Source: Rhopalosiphum padi (lineage: Eukaryota; Arthropoda; Insecta; Hemiptera; Aphididae). From it: a stretch of 64,000 nt of DNA. The DNA lies in NCBI RefSeq assembly GCF_020882245.1, contig NC_083597.1, positions 70,844,152-70,908,151 of the forward strand, in the 5' to 3' direction. The notes below the pieces were generated by a model, which ran no database searches, was not told where the DNA came from, and saw nothing but the letters and a program-made list of their open reading frames with translations. Position 1 is the first letter of the stretch. The number at the start of each line of letters is the position of its first letter. Made by a program: the position numbers and the translations under genes. Positions 24,801 through 38,800 of the stretch are shown here, piece after piece.

Positions 24801-27800
24801 ACAAAATACCGTGAAAATGTATAATATTATGTAGGGTATTCTCTCTATATATTTACTATACATTTATAAAGTATTCGTGTTAAACTATTAAATAAAAATA
24901 TTTATTATGAATCAATGTGGTGAAATATCTCGATAATAAATGTGCAATTAAGTCTTTTAGTCTGTTGACAATATCATTATTTATTATTTATAATAATACA
25001 ATTTACAGTGCCATAGCTGAGGGGGGGGGCTTCTGGGCTTAAGCTCACTCCCCTCCCCACGAAATGTCTGACGACATTAATTTGATTGATTTTATTACCG
25101 TTTGTGGTGATAAAGCAACGCCGAACTTATCACACTTAATTGATCTTGATTTGATAATATGTATAATTATATGAATTATCTTGTCAGAAATACAGTGCAA
25201 ACTTAATTTGCTGTCATAATTGGCCATCAAAAATTAACCCCCCCACCCCGAAAAAAATTTCTGGCTTCGGCACTAACAACTTGTATCACAACTAGAATTG
25301 TAAATTGTATATACATTAACCGAAATCCACTTGGGTAGGAAAATTCATAACTTGCACTTGTGTCCAATCTAGTATAAGTCCCTTATACTAAAGGTATCTG
25401 ATTGGCCCAGTTAGAAAACAATTTCTAGTCACCATTTATCGTTGATTCGTAGGCATCGCTCATAGTAACGAGAACACGGACTGGCGGGTCATGGTCAGAC
25501 TCTACCGGGGCCCGCTGCTGCTGGTCATATTCCTATTTCTGATGGGCATAAACGTTTACTGCTGGCGTTCGTCGGGCGTCAACCACGTGCTCATCTTCGA
25601 GTTAGACCCAAGAAATCATCTTACCGAGCAGCACATTATGGAGTTAGCTACCGTCTTCGGTCTGGTGTGGGCCGGCTCGGCGCTGATATTCCTGTATAGC
25701 GAGGCGCTACACATACCACCGTACATAAATCCGCTGATCCTGGCTGTGCTCATGATTGCGTTCCTGTTCAATCCCACCAAGACATTACGGCATGATGCCC
25801 GTTTCTGGGTGCTGCGTGTGGCGGTAAGCTATACTCTGTAGTTTTATATGTATTATACATAATAGGTTGGTCTTTTTTTGTTTATGCTTTTTTATCGTTT
25901 CCACTCTAAAAAAAAAAAAAAATGGTTTAATTATACTAAAGAAAGGTACGAAAAAAAATTCAAACCATTTGATTATTTGTACTGATTTTGTGTTGTAAAT
26001 GCTCTGGAATTTTCAAAAACAACATTTTTGGAAATCATTATATTTTTTAAATAATCATTATAGTTTAAGAAAAAAAATTTCACCATACTATGATAATACC
26101 ATAGTTTAACAAATAGGTACTAATTCTTTTATAAATATTAGAGCTTTTTAAAATAATTGGACTTTGGTTGTCAAAAAATTACAATATTAAAAATTTTATA
26201 CTTATCACTTCGACCAACAATAACTGGGTTTTAAAAATAACCATATGAAAAATAAATACATGCTCGTGTTTTATTACGACGTAGGTACGCATACTGTTCG
26301 CTCCGTTCTTCTACGTGGGTTTCGCGGACTTTTGGCTGGCCGATCAATTGACTAGCTTGGTGCCTGCGTTGCTAGACTTTCAGTACCTCGTGTGTTTCTA
26401 TTTGACCAACGACAAATGGATGTCAAATAAAAGTAACGGACTTTGCTCACGAATATTACATATTTATATTAGTATAATTAAAATTCGTTACTAAAAAATA
26501 AAAACATATTCCTATTATAATAATATTTGTATAACTTATAGTATTATGTAGACTGTATAGTGTATAAAGTAGTTTCCGGTAAACATGTCCAAATTAATAT
26601 ACTAATTATTAGTATTTTATTATTATTATTTATTCTATTATTAGTAACTAATAGAATAATTTACTTCGAAATAGATAATAATATGTTTAGAGTGAATGCT
26701 TAGTAATATGGTAATGACGAAAGATCAGTTACAAACATTTTCATTGAAATTTTGTCTATTTTAAGAAATTATAAATAATCAAGAAATACCTATAGACATT
26801 TTATGTACCTAAATATATATTTTTTTTTTTACAGTTTGTTGATTTGCGCGTTGTAATTTATGTTTAGACATATTTACAAAAATTCATAGATTACCTATTA
26901 TACATCATATAGGAAGCAATTCGAAACTTAACACACCTTTATCTCGTGTCTTATATTATATACAGCAATCGATATAGACGGCAGCAAGTGCGTGGAACGT
27001 GTGTGGCTATTGCGGCCATTCGTCGCGTGTCTTCCTGCATGGTTTCGATTCATGCAGTGCCTGAGACGGTATCGGGATTCACGGGAAGCGTTTCCTCACC
27101 TGGCAAACGCTGCCAAGTACGCAACTACCTTCTTCGTGATAACATTCTCATTTTTAAACCTCCAATACGCAAGTAAGATGTATTCCTTAACGTAGACGTT
27201 ACGTCGATGACAGATAATAATAATATTATGTACTTTTTAATATAGTACATTGTGAAATTTTAAAGATAAAAATTAAAAACTCAATTTTTTGCCATAATTG
27301 CAAAACTTAGAAATAGGTTGCCTTTTAAAAGCCAACAATTATTAGTATATTTGGCAATATAAGATGAATTTACATTTTTCTCCGAAAGAATTTCAAAACG
27401 ATTTAATACCTTTTGAAAAAATAATTAGTACTGTTCATTTTTAAAATAATAATCGTATATGTTATGTTCTGAGAAGAAGCTCAAAAACGTTAGCATAGTG
27501 GTTTTTTAAAATCGTATTTAAGAAAAAAACATTTTATTTAATCTGTTCGTTACAAGTGCTTATAAGACGTATTATTCCCTCTACAATGTATTGTAATATG
27601 TTTAATATATAATAATTTTATTATTGGTTAAACATGTAATTAACAGTTGTTAATTTTTTTTTATTCATATATTATAGAGAATAACCCCAAAGAAGACTCA
27701 AGTGTTTTCTTCTACCTGTGGATATCAGCATCCATATTTAGTTCCCTATATTCTTATATTTGGGATATCAAAATGGATTGGGGACTTTTTGATCGGAACG

Positions 27801-30800
27801 CCGGTGAGAATAGATTCCTCCGTGAAGAAATCGTATACTCGTCAACGGTAAGTAATACTTAACAAGTGTCAATTTTATAATGTTCACAGTTAACGGATTT
27901 AAAGTTATGTTTGTGAAAATACGAGTTTCAGTAGGTCTGTATTTTTGATAATGCTTTTTTTTTTGTGTTGTACTAAATAATTTGTATCATATGATCGTAT
28001 GTAAACTATATATCGTATAGTTTTGGTATTATAAAAAAGTTACGAGTCAGTCAGTATTCACAGTAAATTTTTATTTAATTACATTTACATGAATTTTTGG
28101 TGACACATGTAACATTATCAAAAAAAATACCTTATTTCTAATTTATATTAATTATTATAATAATAATATAATCTATAAACAAAGGTAACCATTTCTATAA
28201 ACAAAAAAATAATTTGTTTTCGTGAACCAAAACCTAATGTATGTGTGAGTCACCACATAACAGCATATTATAAGGGTTGAAAAATCTAAAAACACCACTG
28301 GATTTTTAAGGAATTTATTGATATAACTTTTATTGAAGTAGGTCAAATAGTTTTTGAGATTAGCCGAGAAAATGCGCATATTTATATTTAAAAATCAAAA
28401 AATAACGGAAATATTTATTGCTGTAAGACCAATAAAATATGTTCAACTAAACAATTATAAACGAAACTCTAGCCTTAGAATCTAGAATAAATACGATGGC
28501 AGGTATTTAAATTATGTACATTTTTGCAAATGGATATCGTCATTATACCTACTTGTTTAATTGCACTGAAGTTTTTCCACAAAATACGCCATATATTTGT
28601 ATATTAAAATTAATTAATGTATTAATGCGTGTTTCTCAGTGTTAGTAAACATATAGTGTAATACCCATACCTACACTGTTTGTATTAATGAGTACTTTTG
28701 CCTTTTGGTTGTACAAGATAGAACATTATTAACCGATAATGAACATAATTTTAAATAAATAATGGTTTTACGTAATTGTTGAAAATTCCAATTTATTTAA
28801 GTCAATAAATACAACACTGTACGACAATTCCAATAAAACTAAGTTCTAAACAAAATGTGTATCTATATCTATTATACATAGACTAATGACTTAGTGGTAC
28901 GTACCATATATAAAGGATTCTCGATGGAGAGGGTCAGAGCAATATCATAATGAGCTAAGAAAAGTATATTATAGTTCATTACAATTTTTTTTTAGTGACT
29001 AAAAATTATATAATATCATTATGAGGTTTATTTTTGATAACGGTTTTAATCAAAGGGCTGTGGATATTTTATACTGCCAAATACTCTTTCCCGTTTCAAT
29101 GTCCCCTATAAATTGATTTGTAACGTAACATTCATATTTTTGTTTGTAATCGATCAATATTTGTATGCAAATTAGATAACAATGTAATTACTATTATGTC
29201 AAGATCTCGGTCACGTTTAACGAAAGTCTTATCGTTAAACGAGTATTTACATTTTATAGCGGCCTAATATGTATTATATTTTATTTTCAGGCATTTTACT
29301 ACATCGCGATAGTCGAAGATTTTGTCTTACGTTTCGGTTGGGCGCTGTCAATGTCTCTAACCGAAATGGGCTATGTTCATGGTGACTTAATGGTATCCAT
29401 TTTGTCGCCTCTTGAAGTAATGAGGTTAGTTTATCGTGTTGTGACATGTATAAGTTGTATAAAATAAGTATTTTAACTGTTTCAAATGTTGTTTACAGTT
29501 GAATATTATTGTAATTATAATTAACTGACGTATTCCGAAACAGTTTAAAGACCATTACAATTTCTTTTAACGGTAAAACCGATTTTGTGAATACATACAC
29601 ATATCTCAAGTTCCGTAGTAATCTATTAACTTAAAACGTGATTAATTAATGAAGTGCCTCATGATTGATATAATTATATATAACTCATCTACTTATAGAC
29701 TATAGGATATTAAGAGTATTTAATGGCAATTGAAATTATTTTGAAATTATTAGATGTTATTTGAGTTTCTTATTTATTACGTTGAAGTCCGATGTACCGC
29801 ACAAAATTATATTAGAGTAATTTTTTTTTAAATAAACAACACGTATCTGCGAATATTAACTGTTGAGATATCATTCATATTATTTTAAATCAATAGAATC
29901 ATTCAATCGAAATATTAAAATGTATTTATTATAAATTTCCAAGGTAAAATGTATTGTACTCGTACTTTTTCATTAATTTCTGTTTAAAACACTTAATATT
30001 AATAATTAATGAAATTATACAATATATCATACAAGTGTTTTGGCCTTGAATACGTGCATTGTGTATTTTTGCTTATAATGAATAATTGCCTTTTAAAGTC
30101 CAAAATCAAAAGATAAGTATTTAGTTTCACTTTATGTTCCGAAATAATTGATATTTTTATTATATATCATTATTACTATATTTACTATCTTGCATTGAAA
30201 TAAATATAAGAGTAGGCACTTACTACTGAGATTACAAGGTAAAAAAAAAAGTTAATTAATAAATAAAGATAATTAAATACAATAAAAATAGGGAGAATTT
30301 ATTTTTAGGATCTCAAATCATAGACAGATATTATATTATATATTATATTACAAAACTTGTATTCATTTAATTATATCTAATATTGTTATTTATAATATTT
30401 ATAATATATTATTGGTTAAATACTTGAATGTATACTCTATAAGTTTATAATATGGCTGAAAAGAAGAAAGCCATCATTAACACGGACAATTATTTTAGCC
30501 AGTAAAAAATTAATCGTTCAATAAATTATAATTTAATTTAATCCGTGAAATTAATTGAGTACATACAAATATCCCATATTGTTTAAATATTTTACAGTAG
30601 ATTTTAATATTGTTAGAGTACTATTTTGAGCAGTATATATTACATAATAAATACTAAGTAGGATTAAAAGACAAAATGCTTACTCGTTTCATTTAAAATA
30701 TTTATTTTAACAAAAAAAATATTATTAAAGTAGCTTATTATTTCTTAGCACGCTGCAGTTAATATAATATCAATGCGTATGTATTTATTTAATATTCACA

Positions 30801-32232
30801 GATAAATGCTTAAAATGTTTAAAACATAATTATATAGTATTTATTGTACATTTGATTGCTTAAATTAAATAAATGTATGTATTTTTTGATTTGTCGATAC
30901 GTGAAACCTCTTTTAGGTAGGTAGGTAATATGAAATTTAATTATATATGTTTAATTTGTTTACAAATAGGTAAACTACTAGTACCAGTAGTAGCTATCTA
31001 CCTACCTACACGTCAAGAAATAAAATTTACCATTTATTTCATATACATATTTTTTTGCATTTTTATGTGTCTCTAGAGCAATTAAAAGTATAAATTATGA
31101 TGAATCTGTAAAAATTAAATTACTAGGTAATAATATATTTCCTACTCATTATTTTTAAGCATTTGTATAGTCATCGTGGTTATAATAAATTACATGTATT
31201 TTTATTTTTCAACTGCTTTATCCGACACTATGATTTTAACATATTATAGGAAACTGTTAGAGTTTTATTTTTTATTTAACAATATGCCTATACTTGCTCA
31301 TTTATTAATTGTATTTCATTACTTTATTAAAAATGTTGTGGTTATACATCGATCGTTGTAATCATGCTATACCTAATTGTGTATGTATAGTACCTACATT
31401 ATAACAATAATTTTCCAAAACAAAATCACGTCGTAGTTAAAGAATTGACGTTTAAAAAAACATCGATTAGACGCGTGTTACTGCAAAAATTAGCAATACC
31501 GATAAAAATAATTAAAAAAAAACCACAATACAATATATAATTGGTATTTAGGTACTATACCCACGCATAATATTGCACAATGGATTGTTTATATGAAAAA
31601 TATAAACAATAAAATCTCCTCTAACGGAAAATTGCAAATAGCAGACGTTCTTCAGAAAATAAAATACAAACTTTTTACAAGATAAATCATCTGAATAGTG
31701 GATACAATTCCGAATATTGTATATAATTTTAATAATTCGAAAGTATCTCACTAGAGATTTCACTATAATATAATATTGTAAAATATCATGTCTTTTCACT
31801 AAATACCTATATCTACTAAATGATAATAAACATTTATCGTATGCATATTATGAATTAATGAATTATCACTTGCTACCTATTATTATAGATACCTATATAA
31901 TACATTATATATTTATATTTCTCTATGTTATATGCACTCACAGAAGATTCGTCTGGAATTTTTTCCGACTAGAAAACGAACACCTGAACAACTGCGGCCG
32001 GTTCCGGGCCGTTAGGGATATTTCGGTAGCACCCATCGACAGCTCCGATCAAACTCACATATTGCGGCTAATGGACGAACCGCTGACACCACACGATCTG
32101 AACAGAAACCGGAGAAACAAGATGACCGGTGGTGGTGGTATCGGCAAAAAGATACCGAACCTCACGTTCCAGCCCAGTCGGTCGGTTGACGAACAGGCTT
32201 CACTCATCTTGGCTAGCTTGGGCACACGCTGA
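15856..32232 (+). CDS. XPR1: SPX-EXS phosphate exporter XPR1, 10 exons
   Basis: Plasma-membrane exporter of inorganic phosphate, gated by inositol pyrophosphates through its SPX domain. Exons: 15856-15924, 16051-16204, 22763-23025, 24487-24754, 25453-25823, 26285-26432, 26966-27172, 27678-27847, 29291-29424, 31944-32232; all introns GT-AG, phases match. Product 690 aa (human 696). SPX covers residues 1 to about 165: MKFAEHLAAHITPEWRKQYI at the N-terminus and lysine cluster KIMKKHDK (155-162). Membrane helices begin about 230 (FKVGLFSGAFVVMLL), 272, 320 and 350. The EXS part holds CLRRYRDSREAFPHL (456-470) and WDIKMDWGLFD (522-532). D523, R564, W567, E592 and R595 align with human phosphate-path residues as I recall them. 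The C-terminal tail after RDISVAP is glycine/arginine-rich and not conserved. Intron 2 is 6.6 kb, intron 9 2.5 kb. It shares its promoter with METTL17. Confidence 0.97.
16205..22762 (+). other. XPR1 intron 2 (6.6 kb)
   Basis: The largest intron of the gene, splitting the SPX domain coding sequence. The donor is the weak TCAG|GTTTCG and the acceptor TGTTGTAG|AAAAA. Most is AT-rich DNA with TAGGTA/TACCTA words, including a GGTAGGTAAGTA / TACCTACC inverted repeat at 18011-18059. A possible minus-strand coding fragment is at about 20767-21180. I see no other gene-like structure. Confidence 0.8.
20767..20882 (-). pseudogene. Possible minus-strand coding fragment inside XPR1 intron 2
   Basis: The minus strand from an acceptor-like ATACTTGAG reads CDRISLFAKNRSQEKNN, continues through KLILASCIAKAGI and ends IIPRE-stop (20767-20769). 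The composition is unlike translated AT-rich noise, with mixed charged and polar residues and normal codon variety. About 230 bp upstream (21112-21160, minus) a second patch after a CTATTTTAG acceptor-like site also gives protein-like frames (for example GKSWQEGMFCR). I do not recognise a family. It may be a decayed transposon or retrogene piece, or chance. Confidence 0.3.
25008..25279. mobile_element. MITE-like repeat with GTGCC ends in XPR1 intron 4
   Basis: The left end reads AGTGCCATAGCTGAGGGGGG and the inverted right end AGTGCCGAAGCCAGAAATTT, with G-runs or C-runs just inside each end (GGGGGGGGGG at 25021-25030, ACCCCCCCACCCC near 25238). These ends match a widespread insect wording of the AGTGCCGTAGCCAGGAATTT type. 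No transposase is present. The boundaries are approximate. Confidence 0.55.
29214..29241. repeat. Perfect 10-bp inverted repeat in XPR1 intron 8
   Basis: CGTTTAACGA, an 8-nt spacer, then TCGTTAAACG, 49 bp before exon 9. The arms are exact and richer in CpG than the surroundings, so it could be a protein-binding palindrome or an RNA hairpin near the acceptor. Confidence 0.6.
29425..31943 (+). other. XPR1 intron 9 (2.5 kb)
   Basis: Separates the exon encoding LSPLEVMR from the last exon. It holds AT-rich DNA with a TAGGTAGGTAGGTA run (about 30914-30927) and a TACCTACCTACA run (about 31000-31011) in inverted orientation. I see no coding region; the ORFs at 31176-31361 and 31548-31799 look incidental. 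Confidence 0.75.
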
Positions 32233-33000
32233 ACTGCCCGAACCAACGATACGACTTAGCGCCACCCTCCCAGAAACAACATTTTAGAAAAAAAACATAG
32301 GTCGTGTACTCTGTATTAATTATGACGTTCTATTATTATCGATCCAAATGATCTATAAAGAACAGATTTATCGAAGTGCCAGAGTAGATTCCTTATAATA
32401 TAAGTCGTTTATATAAAAAAATGTCATCTGGTGCCGCTCCCCTCGTACTGAGTATAACTCTAAGTGTCAATTTTTATTTTTATTTTCTACGCACCATAAT
32501 GTATTATTAACTTCATTTCGATGTATTCCTAGCACTATTCATATTATTAAATTTTAAGCAACGGATATTCCGTGAAAATAAGATTAATCTCAGTATCACC
32601 CTCCCTTGTTGTAATTAAGTAGGGTTTCCTTTTTTTTACCCACCTATTTTATTATTATATTTCATCATAGAGTTAACGATTTTTTATTACTATACAATTT
32701 TAAGATGCCAATAATGTAACACGGATCAAAAAAGAAAAAAATCTAATTATCATATGATAAATCAAACGTTTAATTGTAATTTAATTATTAACTATGTTCT
32801 CGTATATTCGTATATTTAAAAGACGTATTCGTATCTTAAATTATTAAAAGTATTACACTATTGAAAAATTAAGTATAAAATAACATTGAATTGAATTTTT
32901 TTCATTAAAATATATAAATTATTAGAAAATAACTAAAAAACATAAATAATTTAAAATAAGACAATACATCAAAGATGCATATAATAAAAAATGAATCATT
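32233..33000 (+). other. XPR1 3'UTR region and candidate polyadenylation signals
   Basis: No AATAAA lies close to the stop codon. The first candidates are ATTAAA at 32843-32848 and AATAAA at 32983-32988, implying a 3'UTR of about 600-770 nt if either is used. The first 250 bp after the stop retain higher C+G than the desert beyond, as expected for UTR. Confidence 0.45.
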
Positions 33001-33995
33001 TTTATCTTAAATATACTATTTTTTCTAGATAAAATACACAGATATGTTATTTCTATATTTTGTATTCTTAGTTTTAAAAATTAAATTTTTTTCTTTTTAA
33101 TTTTGTTATTTTAGTAAAAAAAATAACCAAATTTTGTCAATTTTCAAACCAAAATATTTTCGATAAATTTATATTTATTGAAAAAAGTGAGAAATTGTAA
33201 AAAAAAACTGTATAAAGTATAAATTTACATTATTATTGACTTAATAATAGGTATTTCTATTGTGGCAAGCATATATAGTAAATACGATAATGTTTTATTG
33301 CGAAATTAAAAATCTGTTAGGTAAATATTAATAAATAAAATCAAAATTGATGAAATACGTCCTTCCAATAGGTTTAAAATATAGTATAAATGTATATTAT
33401 ATAGGCAGTAAGTAATAAAATGTGTTGGTATTTAATAACAGTAAAATTCAAAATTCGTATACCTAATACTGTTCGTATGATTTAATCGTGATTATAAAAT
33501 TATGAGAAATAATTTTAAACTATATATTTTAGCAAAGCAATATAAATATCTAATAATAAAAAGTGTTTCGATTATAATTTAATACTATGTGCGTATACGT
33601 GCAGCCATTGTTATACGCACTAAAAATTAGTTTTGGTCATTAATTTTGCATTGTATTCACAAAACCATGGAAATCAAATTTATTGAAACTTTGCAATAAA
33701 TCGTTCTCAGATTTACCAGCAACTTCAGTAATTACTTAGCAAGTATTTGTTTAAATTTTTTTTACCATAGAATGGTTCATTTTAAAAATTTATGATTAAA
33801 TTAAAACATTAATAGTAATAAATGCTTAGGTACGTTTAGACTTTTAATAAATATGATACTTATGTTCATAAAACTATTTTTCTATTTTATAAAATAACAA
33901 AGTATAAGAATGTCAATTTTTTTTATTTTTCATTAATTACTTATGAAATTAGGTGATTACCTAGAAATGGCATCATTTTTAACATCTTTAAATCA

Positions 33996-34017
33996 AAATA
34001 ATAATAATAATAATAAA
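33996..34017. repeat. (AAT)n microsatellite
   Basis: About seven uninterrupted AAT units. Confidence 0.85.
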
Positions 34018-35066
34018 GACATATTATAATGTTTACCTTGAAATAATCCTTATAAAATGTAAACATTTAATAGTTAGGTATATCATTGAAATACGATTTA
34101 TTATATAGTTATTACTTATTATCTATTATTAATATTTATTATAACTATTACAAGGTATTGTTAAGTAATAAAACATTTTAAAATTCTGTAAGCCAAATTT
34201 TACGGTTATTATTTTTATCATTGGATATAGAAATTTTATGTTATTTTGTTTATTGTTTTTATTATTTATATATTTGTCAGCATATGGCAATACGTTAAGT
34301 TTTATTTCAAACAATATAATGTATTACATATAATATTCTACTTATTACTAATCGTTTTCTGATTAACTATATTTGAGTTCTCAGTTGTATAGTTTTTATT
34401 CAATATACTAATGTGTTTAGTGTTCGTTCAAATAAAAGTAAATTACAGAAACGTATTGATGTAAATAATATATATTATATATAGCATTATAGCAGTAGAA
34501 AATTGAATAAATAATATCGTATTGTTACATTTACAGCATAATGTCATATTAAAGTGATCACATATAATTTAATTGATCATCTATATAATTATTAGTTAAT
34601 TTGCATGCATAATATTTTGTATCATCAATGAATAAATTATTATAATTTATAATACGCCATGTATATCATGGGATTTTCAAAAAAACCGCAGGTCTTTTCA
34701 TTGTTAATGAATACTGTGGTGGTTGAGGATTTAGGTAGATATAAATTGTACTTCATTTTGAAATAAACAGTTGAAAAAATCAATAAAATAATATATGTTA
34801 AAATAATTCCTATAAACGAAATAAAAACAAAAACGAATTCATACCACAATATTATTTGTAATATTTGTATTAACTTAAACATTTTTTTAAAACTACCATA
34901 ATATTTATCGATACTCAATAAGAAATAAAACAATTAACACACTCACATAATTTAAATAAAAAATTTAAAAATCTTGCGATGTATTACGTTGAACATGTTA
35001 CTGTTTAACCTGTTAAAGTCACTGGAATATTTTTAAAAGATTTTCAAATTTTCAAATCTTACTTAG

Positions 35067-35103
35067 AGAAATTTTTCAAATACCTAAAAACATCGGGTTT
35101 GAA
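35067..35103 (+). other. Candidate 37-bp micro-exon
   Basis: Flanked by an acceptor with a pyrimidine-rich lead (TTTTCAAATCTTACTTAG) and a strong donor (GAA|GTAAGTATT). Two of three frames are open (EIFQIPKNIGFE or KFFKYLKTSGL). Strong splice words occur by chance in AT-rich DNA of this size, so this is only a candidate. Confidence 0.15.
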
Positions 35104-35724
35104 GTAAGTATTATAGATATTTTATTGTTTGCAGAATTTTCCATTCTCCTAATGAGTAATAAGAAATAAATTATAATTTATTCATGTTAATAAAATAAAT
35201 ATTAATATTTTTAAATGCTAAAATATTATTATAATATACTAGATAGTAGGTAATACAGTATATAAATAAAAATATATATATTTGGACATTTTGAACTGAT
35301 AAGTCGTATATTTAATAATAAGTAGGTAATAGCCATACAGCTGAATTATATAATTACATTAATTTGAAAGTTACGATATGTTGCATTTATATAATTAATT
35401 ATAATAATATACCTTCTTATATTCAATTGGTGTATTCTATGAAGGTAGATCTAATTTTTCTTCAGGGTTGACAGTAGTTAAAATTTCTGATTCTTGGACG
35501 TAGCTATTCTATTTATATATTATGGAAATTATTTTGCATTTATGATACCTAGTCTATATTATTTGAATCGCCTATATAAGTTTTTAAATATTTTATAACT
35601 ATTTCTGTTACGTATGCACCTAGTCCATGTAAAAATCATAATACCGATCAATCCTGTCACGTTTTTTCTTGCGTTTATTATGATTGCATTTTCTTTTTAA
35701 AGTATCCCTAATATCCTTTTAAAC

Positions 35725-35860
35725 CTAGTGTTTTTGAAAAGATTTACACTCATCATAAAGAATATTTTTTCCACATCCTTTTGCCAGGTTTTGCCGAAAA
35801 TCGTTGCGATTAGTGTGTAAGTGGATGAAATATTTTTTAACGTCCTTACAAAAACGTATT
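35725..35860 (-). pseudogene. Possible coding fragment, minus strand
   Basis: After an acceptor-like CGTTTTTGTAAG (about 35847 on the minus strand) the frame reads DVKKYFIHLHTNRNDF, then RQNLAKGCGKNILYDEC and SFQKH-stop. A basic stretch in the same frame (KRKCNHNKRKKKRDR) follows past two stops. The composition is protein-like, but I do not recognise the family, and the stops argue for decay or chance. Confidence 0.25.
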
Positions 35861-38800
35861 ATAAGAAAATATGCTATAGGTACGCAACGCGTAAATAAAA
35901 TAACAAGTAACTGATAAAAAATCTTAAAAAAATTAAACTCGATTACACCTGTACACAATATGGTTAAATAGTTACGAGCCTTTTTAATTCGAAGTCACAT
36001 TTTAATTTCGTACTACAAATGGCCATATGATTCAATCAGATAATAACCGATATTTCACAAGTCATTAAATTGTAAATAATGTTAACGTATGGGTATATAA
36101 ATGGAAATTTAATTATTTTTATTAAACAGTGAAAGGTAGCACGCGTTCACTTTGTTTGTGTATATACTTATAACAAACTTATTAGACATTATGTACTATC
36201 CTATCCAATTAGTGGACCGCCCCGGAACTACACTCAATTGCAGAAATGTTCACAGATTTTTTTAAAACATCAATGCTATTATAACTATATACTATTATTA
36301 GATAGGACTTTTTTTACAGTACGCACGACAAATATATTCGTTTATTGTATAATATCAGTGTTTGTAGATTTTTATGTTAAAAATCCATCAGAGATACTCC
36401 AAATAGTTAAAATACCAATAGTATACACCATATAGGTTAATTTGCATAGGTACCTATATGCATCATATTTAAAGCGCAGGTACTGGATTAATACATTTTG
36501 AGTAATAATTCTTCTGATTTGGTATAGAAATCGAATGATATAATAACTTAAGTAAACAAGCTCCATAGTTTTAAATACATTTTATTGACTTAAACTTCAG
36601 AGTATAACAATTACGAACGTTGACTAGGCATTGAGTAGTTTTTTAAGTACATTTTATCCAATTTATATCGTCTTACCGAGTATTCTAGTTGATTATACGA
36701 ACGAATGAATTACAAACATAATATAGATTTGATAAAGTTTTAGATTAAGTACCTAGTACCTACATATTATAATCAATCGTCAAGTATTATATTGAATACT
36801 TATGTTTTTAATAAATATTTTGAGAAATTTAAAAAAATATGACTCACCACTCATCGTTGTCATCGGAATTTCGCGAGTTGATTAGTTACATAATAATCAT
36901 CGTAATAATATATCTAAGCACCTAACATTTTAATTCATTTAGTATAGAATTTAAATTTGCTGTTAAGTATAATTTATTTTAGGCTTAGCTAGTAGGTAAT
37001 TTGTAAAAACACATTTCTCATATAAGTATCTAATTGAATTGTGTCCACGGACTGATAAATTATAATGTACAGAAACATCATCAAGGGGGAAAGGGTTCGT
37101 GTGAAGACTAAGTAGTACTGTGATACACTTTATGTAGTATGAAATACTAAGTGTGTAACATAAAATTAAGAAGTGTCTAAATGCGTAACTGATTTTTACA
37201 GTTTATTTTTTCATTTTCATTTTGATTGATTGATTGATATATAATAATCATTTAAATTAATTCAATGCGTATCCTATAATACTCTAGAATTAAAATAAGG
37301 TGTACATTTATATACTTTTATTTTTCATTATTAAATAAAGTTATTTAGGTAATAATATTAAACACATTCCCATGCATTCAACTTAAATAATAATAATTTA
37401 AAAAGCACTCATAATCCCGATGATACTTAAAATGAAATGAATTGCATCTGCAGGGTGTATTAGGTATGCCTAATGCATTTATTCTAATATAACGACACAC
37501 CCTACCGTCCCTAACTAATTTATTATATATTTGACGGCAACAATAAAAATAATATATAATATACACTATAGCTGCAAATCTATAATATAATATGTAGTTA
37601 TAAGTTTATAATCTTCTTCAGAATCTTAGTAATTGCCTTGCTTTTTTAATTTTATCAATAAGTTTAATTAACATATTAAAAATTAAAATGAATTCAATTT
37701 TCACTGAAATAGAAATTTTTGTTAATTTATAGATAAAAAAAACTATGATAAGAAATATTATAAAAACCGATTATATTCATATTAAACTCCAAATATTCCC
37801 CTTCTGAAATGTTATATAAGTAGTTCAGTATAATATTATATTATTTGAAACAAAGTATTGACAAGTTTTACTAGGTATAAGAAAAAATATCTTAAGCAAC
37901 GAATACAGGATCGGTAACACATTTATTTTACGCAGATATTAAACCGAACGCATCACTTTGAGATTTGATATTTCTTTAAGTTTTTTAACTCGGAGATAAG
38001 CATTTACACATATTTTCACTTTCTACTGAACGTATAACCAAACGTATTTTATGGTTGTCTGTATATCGTTTTCATTTTAAGTACGTTGTTAAAATTAGCA
38101 TCACATGCTAGTCATTATAATGACCATCTGTGTATAATAACACTCTACGTACACTAATAACAGTGGGTAAGGAAATAACTACCACGAATATTACCAATTG
38201 CCTATAACTATCAATATTAAAATGTACTTTTATCTAAAATCGTTATTTTTAGCTTACTATCATAAATCTAATCTATATTATATTTATAATATTAAGCTTA
38301 ATTTTTTTTCTCGACTGTTCTTATATTGTTGTTTATATATTAATACCAAATTGAAAATAAAAACAGGGAATTAACAGTGCCTTATATAGTAGATTTCGAG
38401 TGTAATTTGTCATTGAGTAGGTAATGAGTGTGTTCAATTTGAATTCAATGTTAAATCATTGTACCTTAACAAAAAAAAAATAATTCTGTGCCAAGGAGAC
38501 AGATGGATCGGCATTTATTTTTATCAAAGTAACAACTAGATCAAATTTTCTACTTACAACCAATCCAAAAACCATCATTATTAGGCAGATATATTAACCT
38601 ATTGAATTATAATAGAAATTATAATTTTTTTGTCAACATTTTAATTTATCTGAATTTATAACTGCCTGATTTTGGTATCAGGACTATTGAACATTTTAAC
38701 GGATCCCTCATAAAACCAAAATATTACTCCATTTCTCGTTTCGGTCACAATCTATAATATAAAATATAAAATAAAAATTTGGACATGTTATCAATATTCT

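Noticed and set aside
24487..24863. Several ORFs of 60-100 codons on both strands
   Set aside because: They are shadow frames of XPR1 exon 4.
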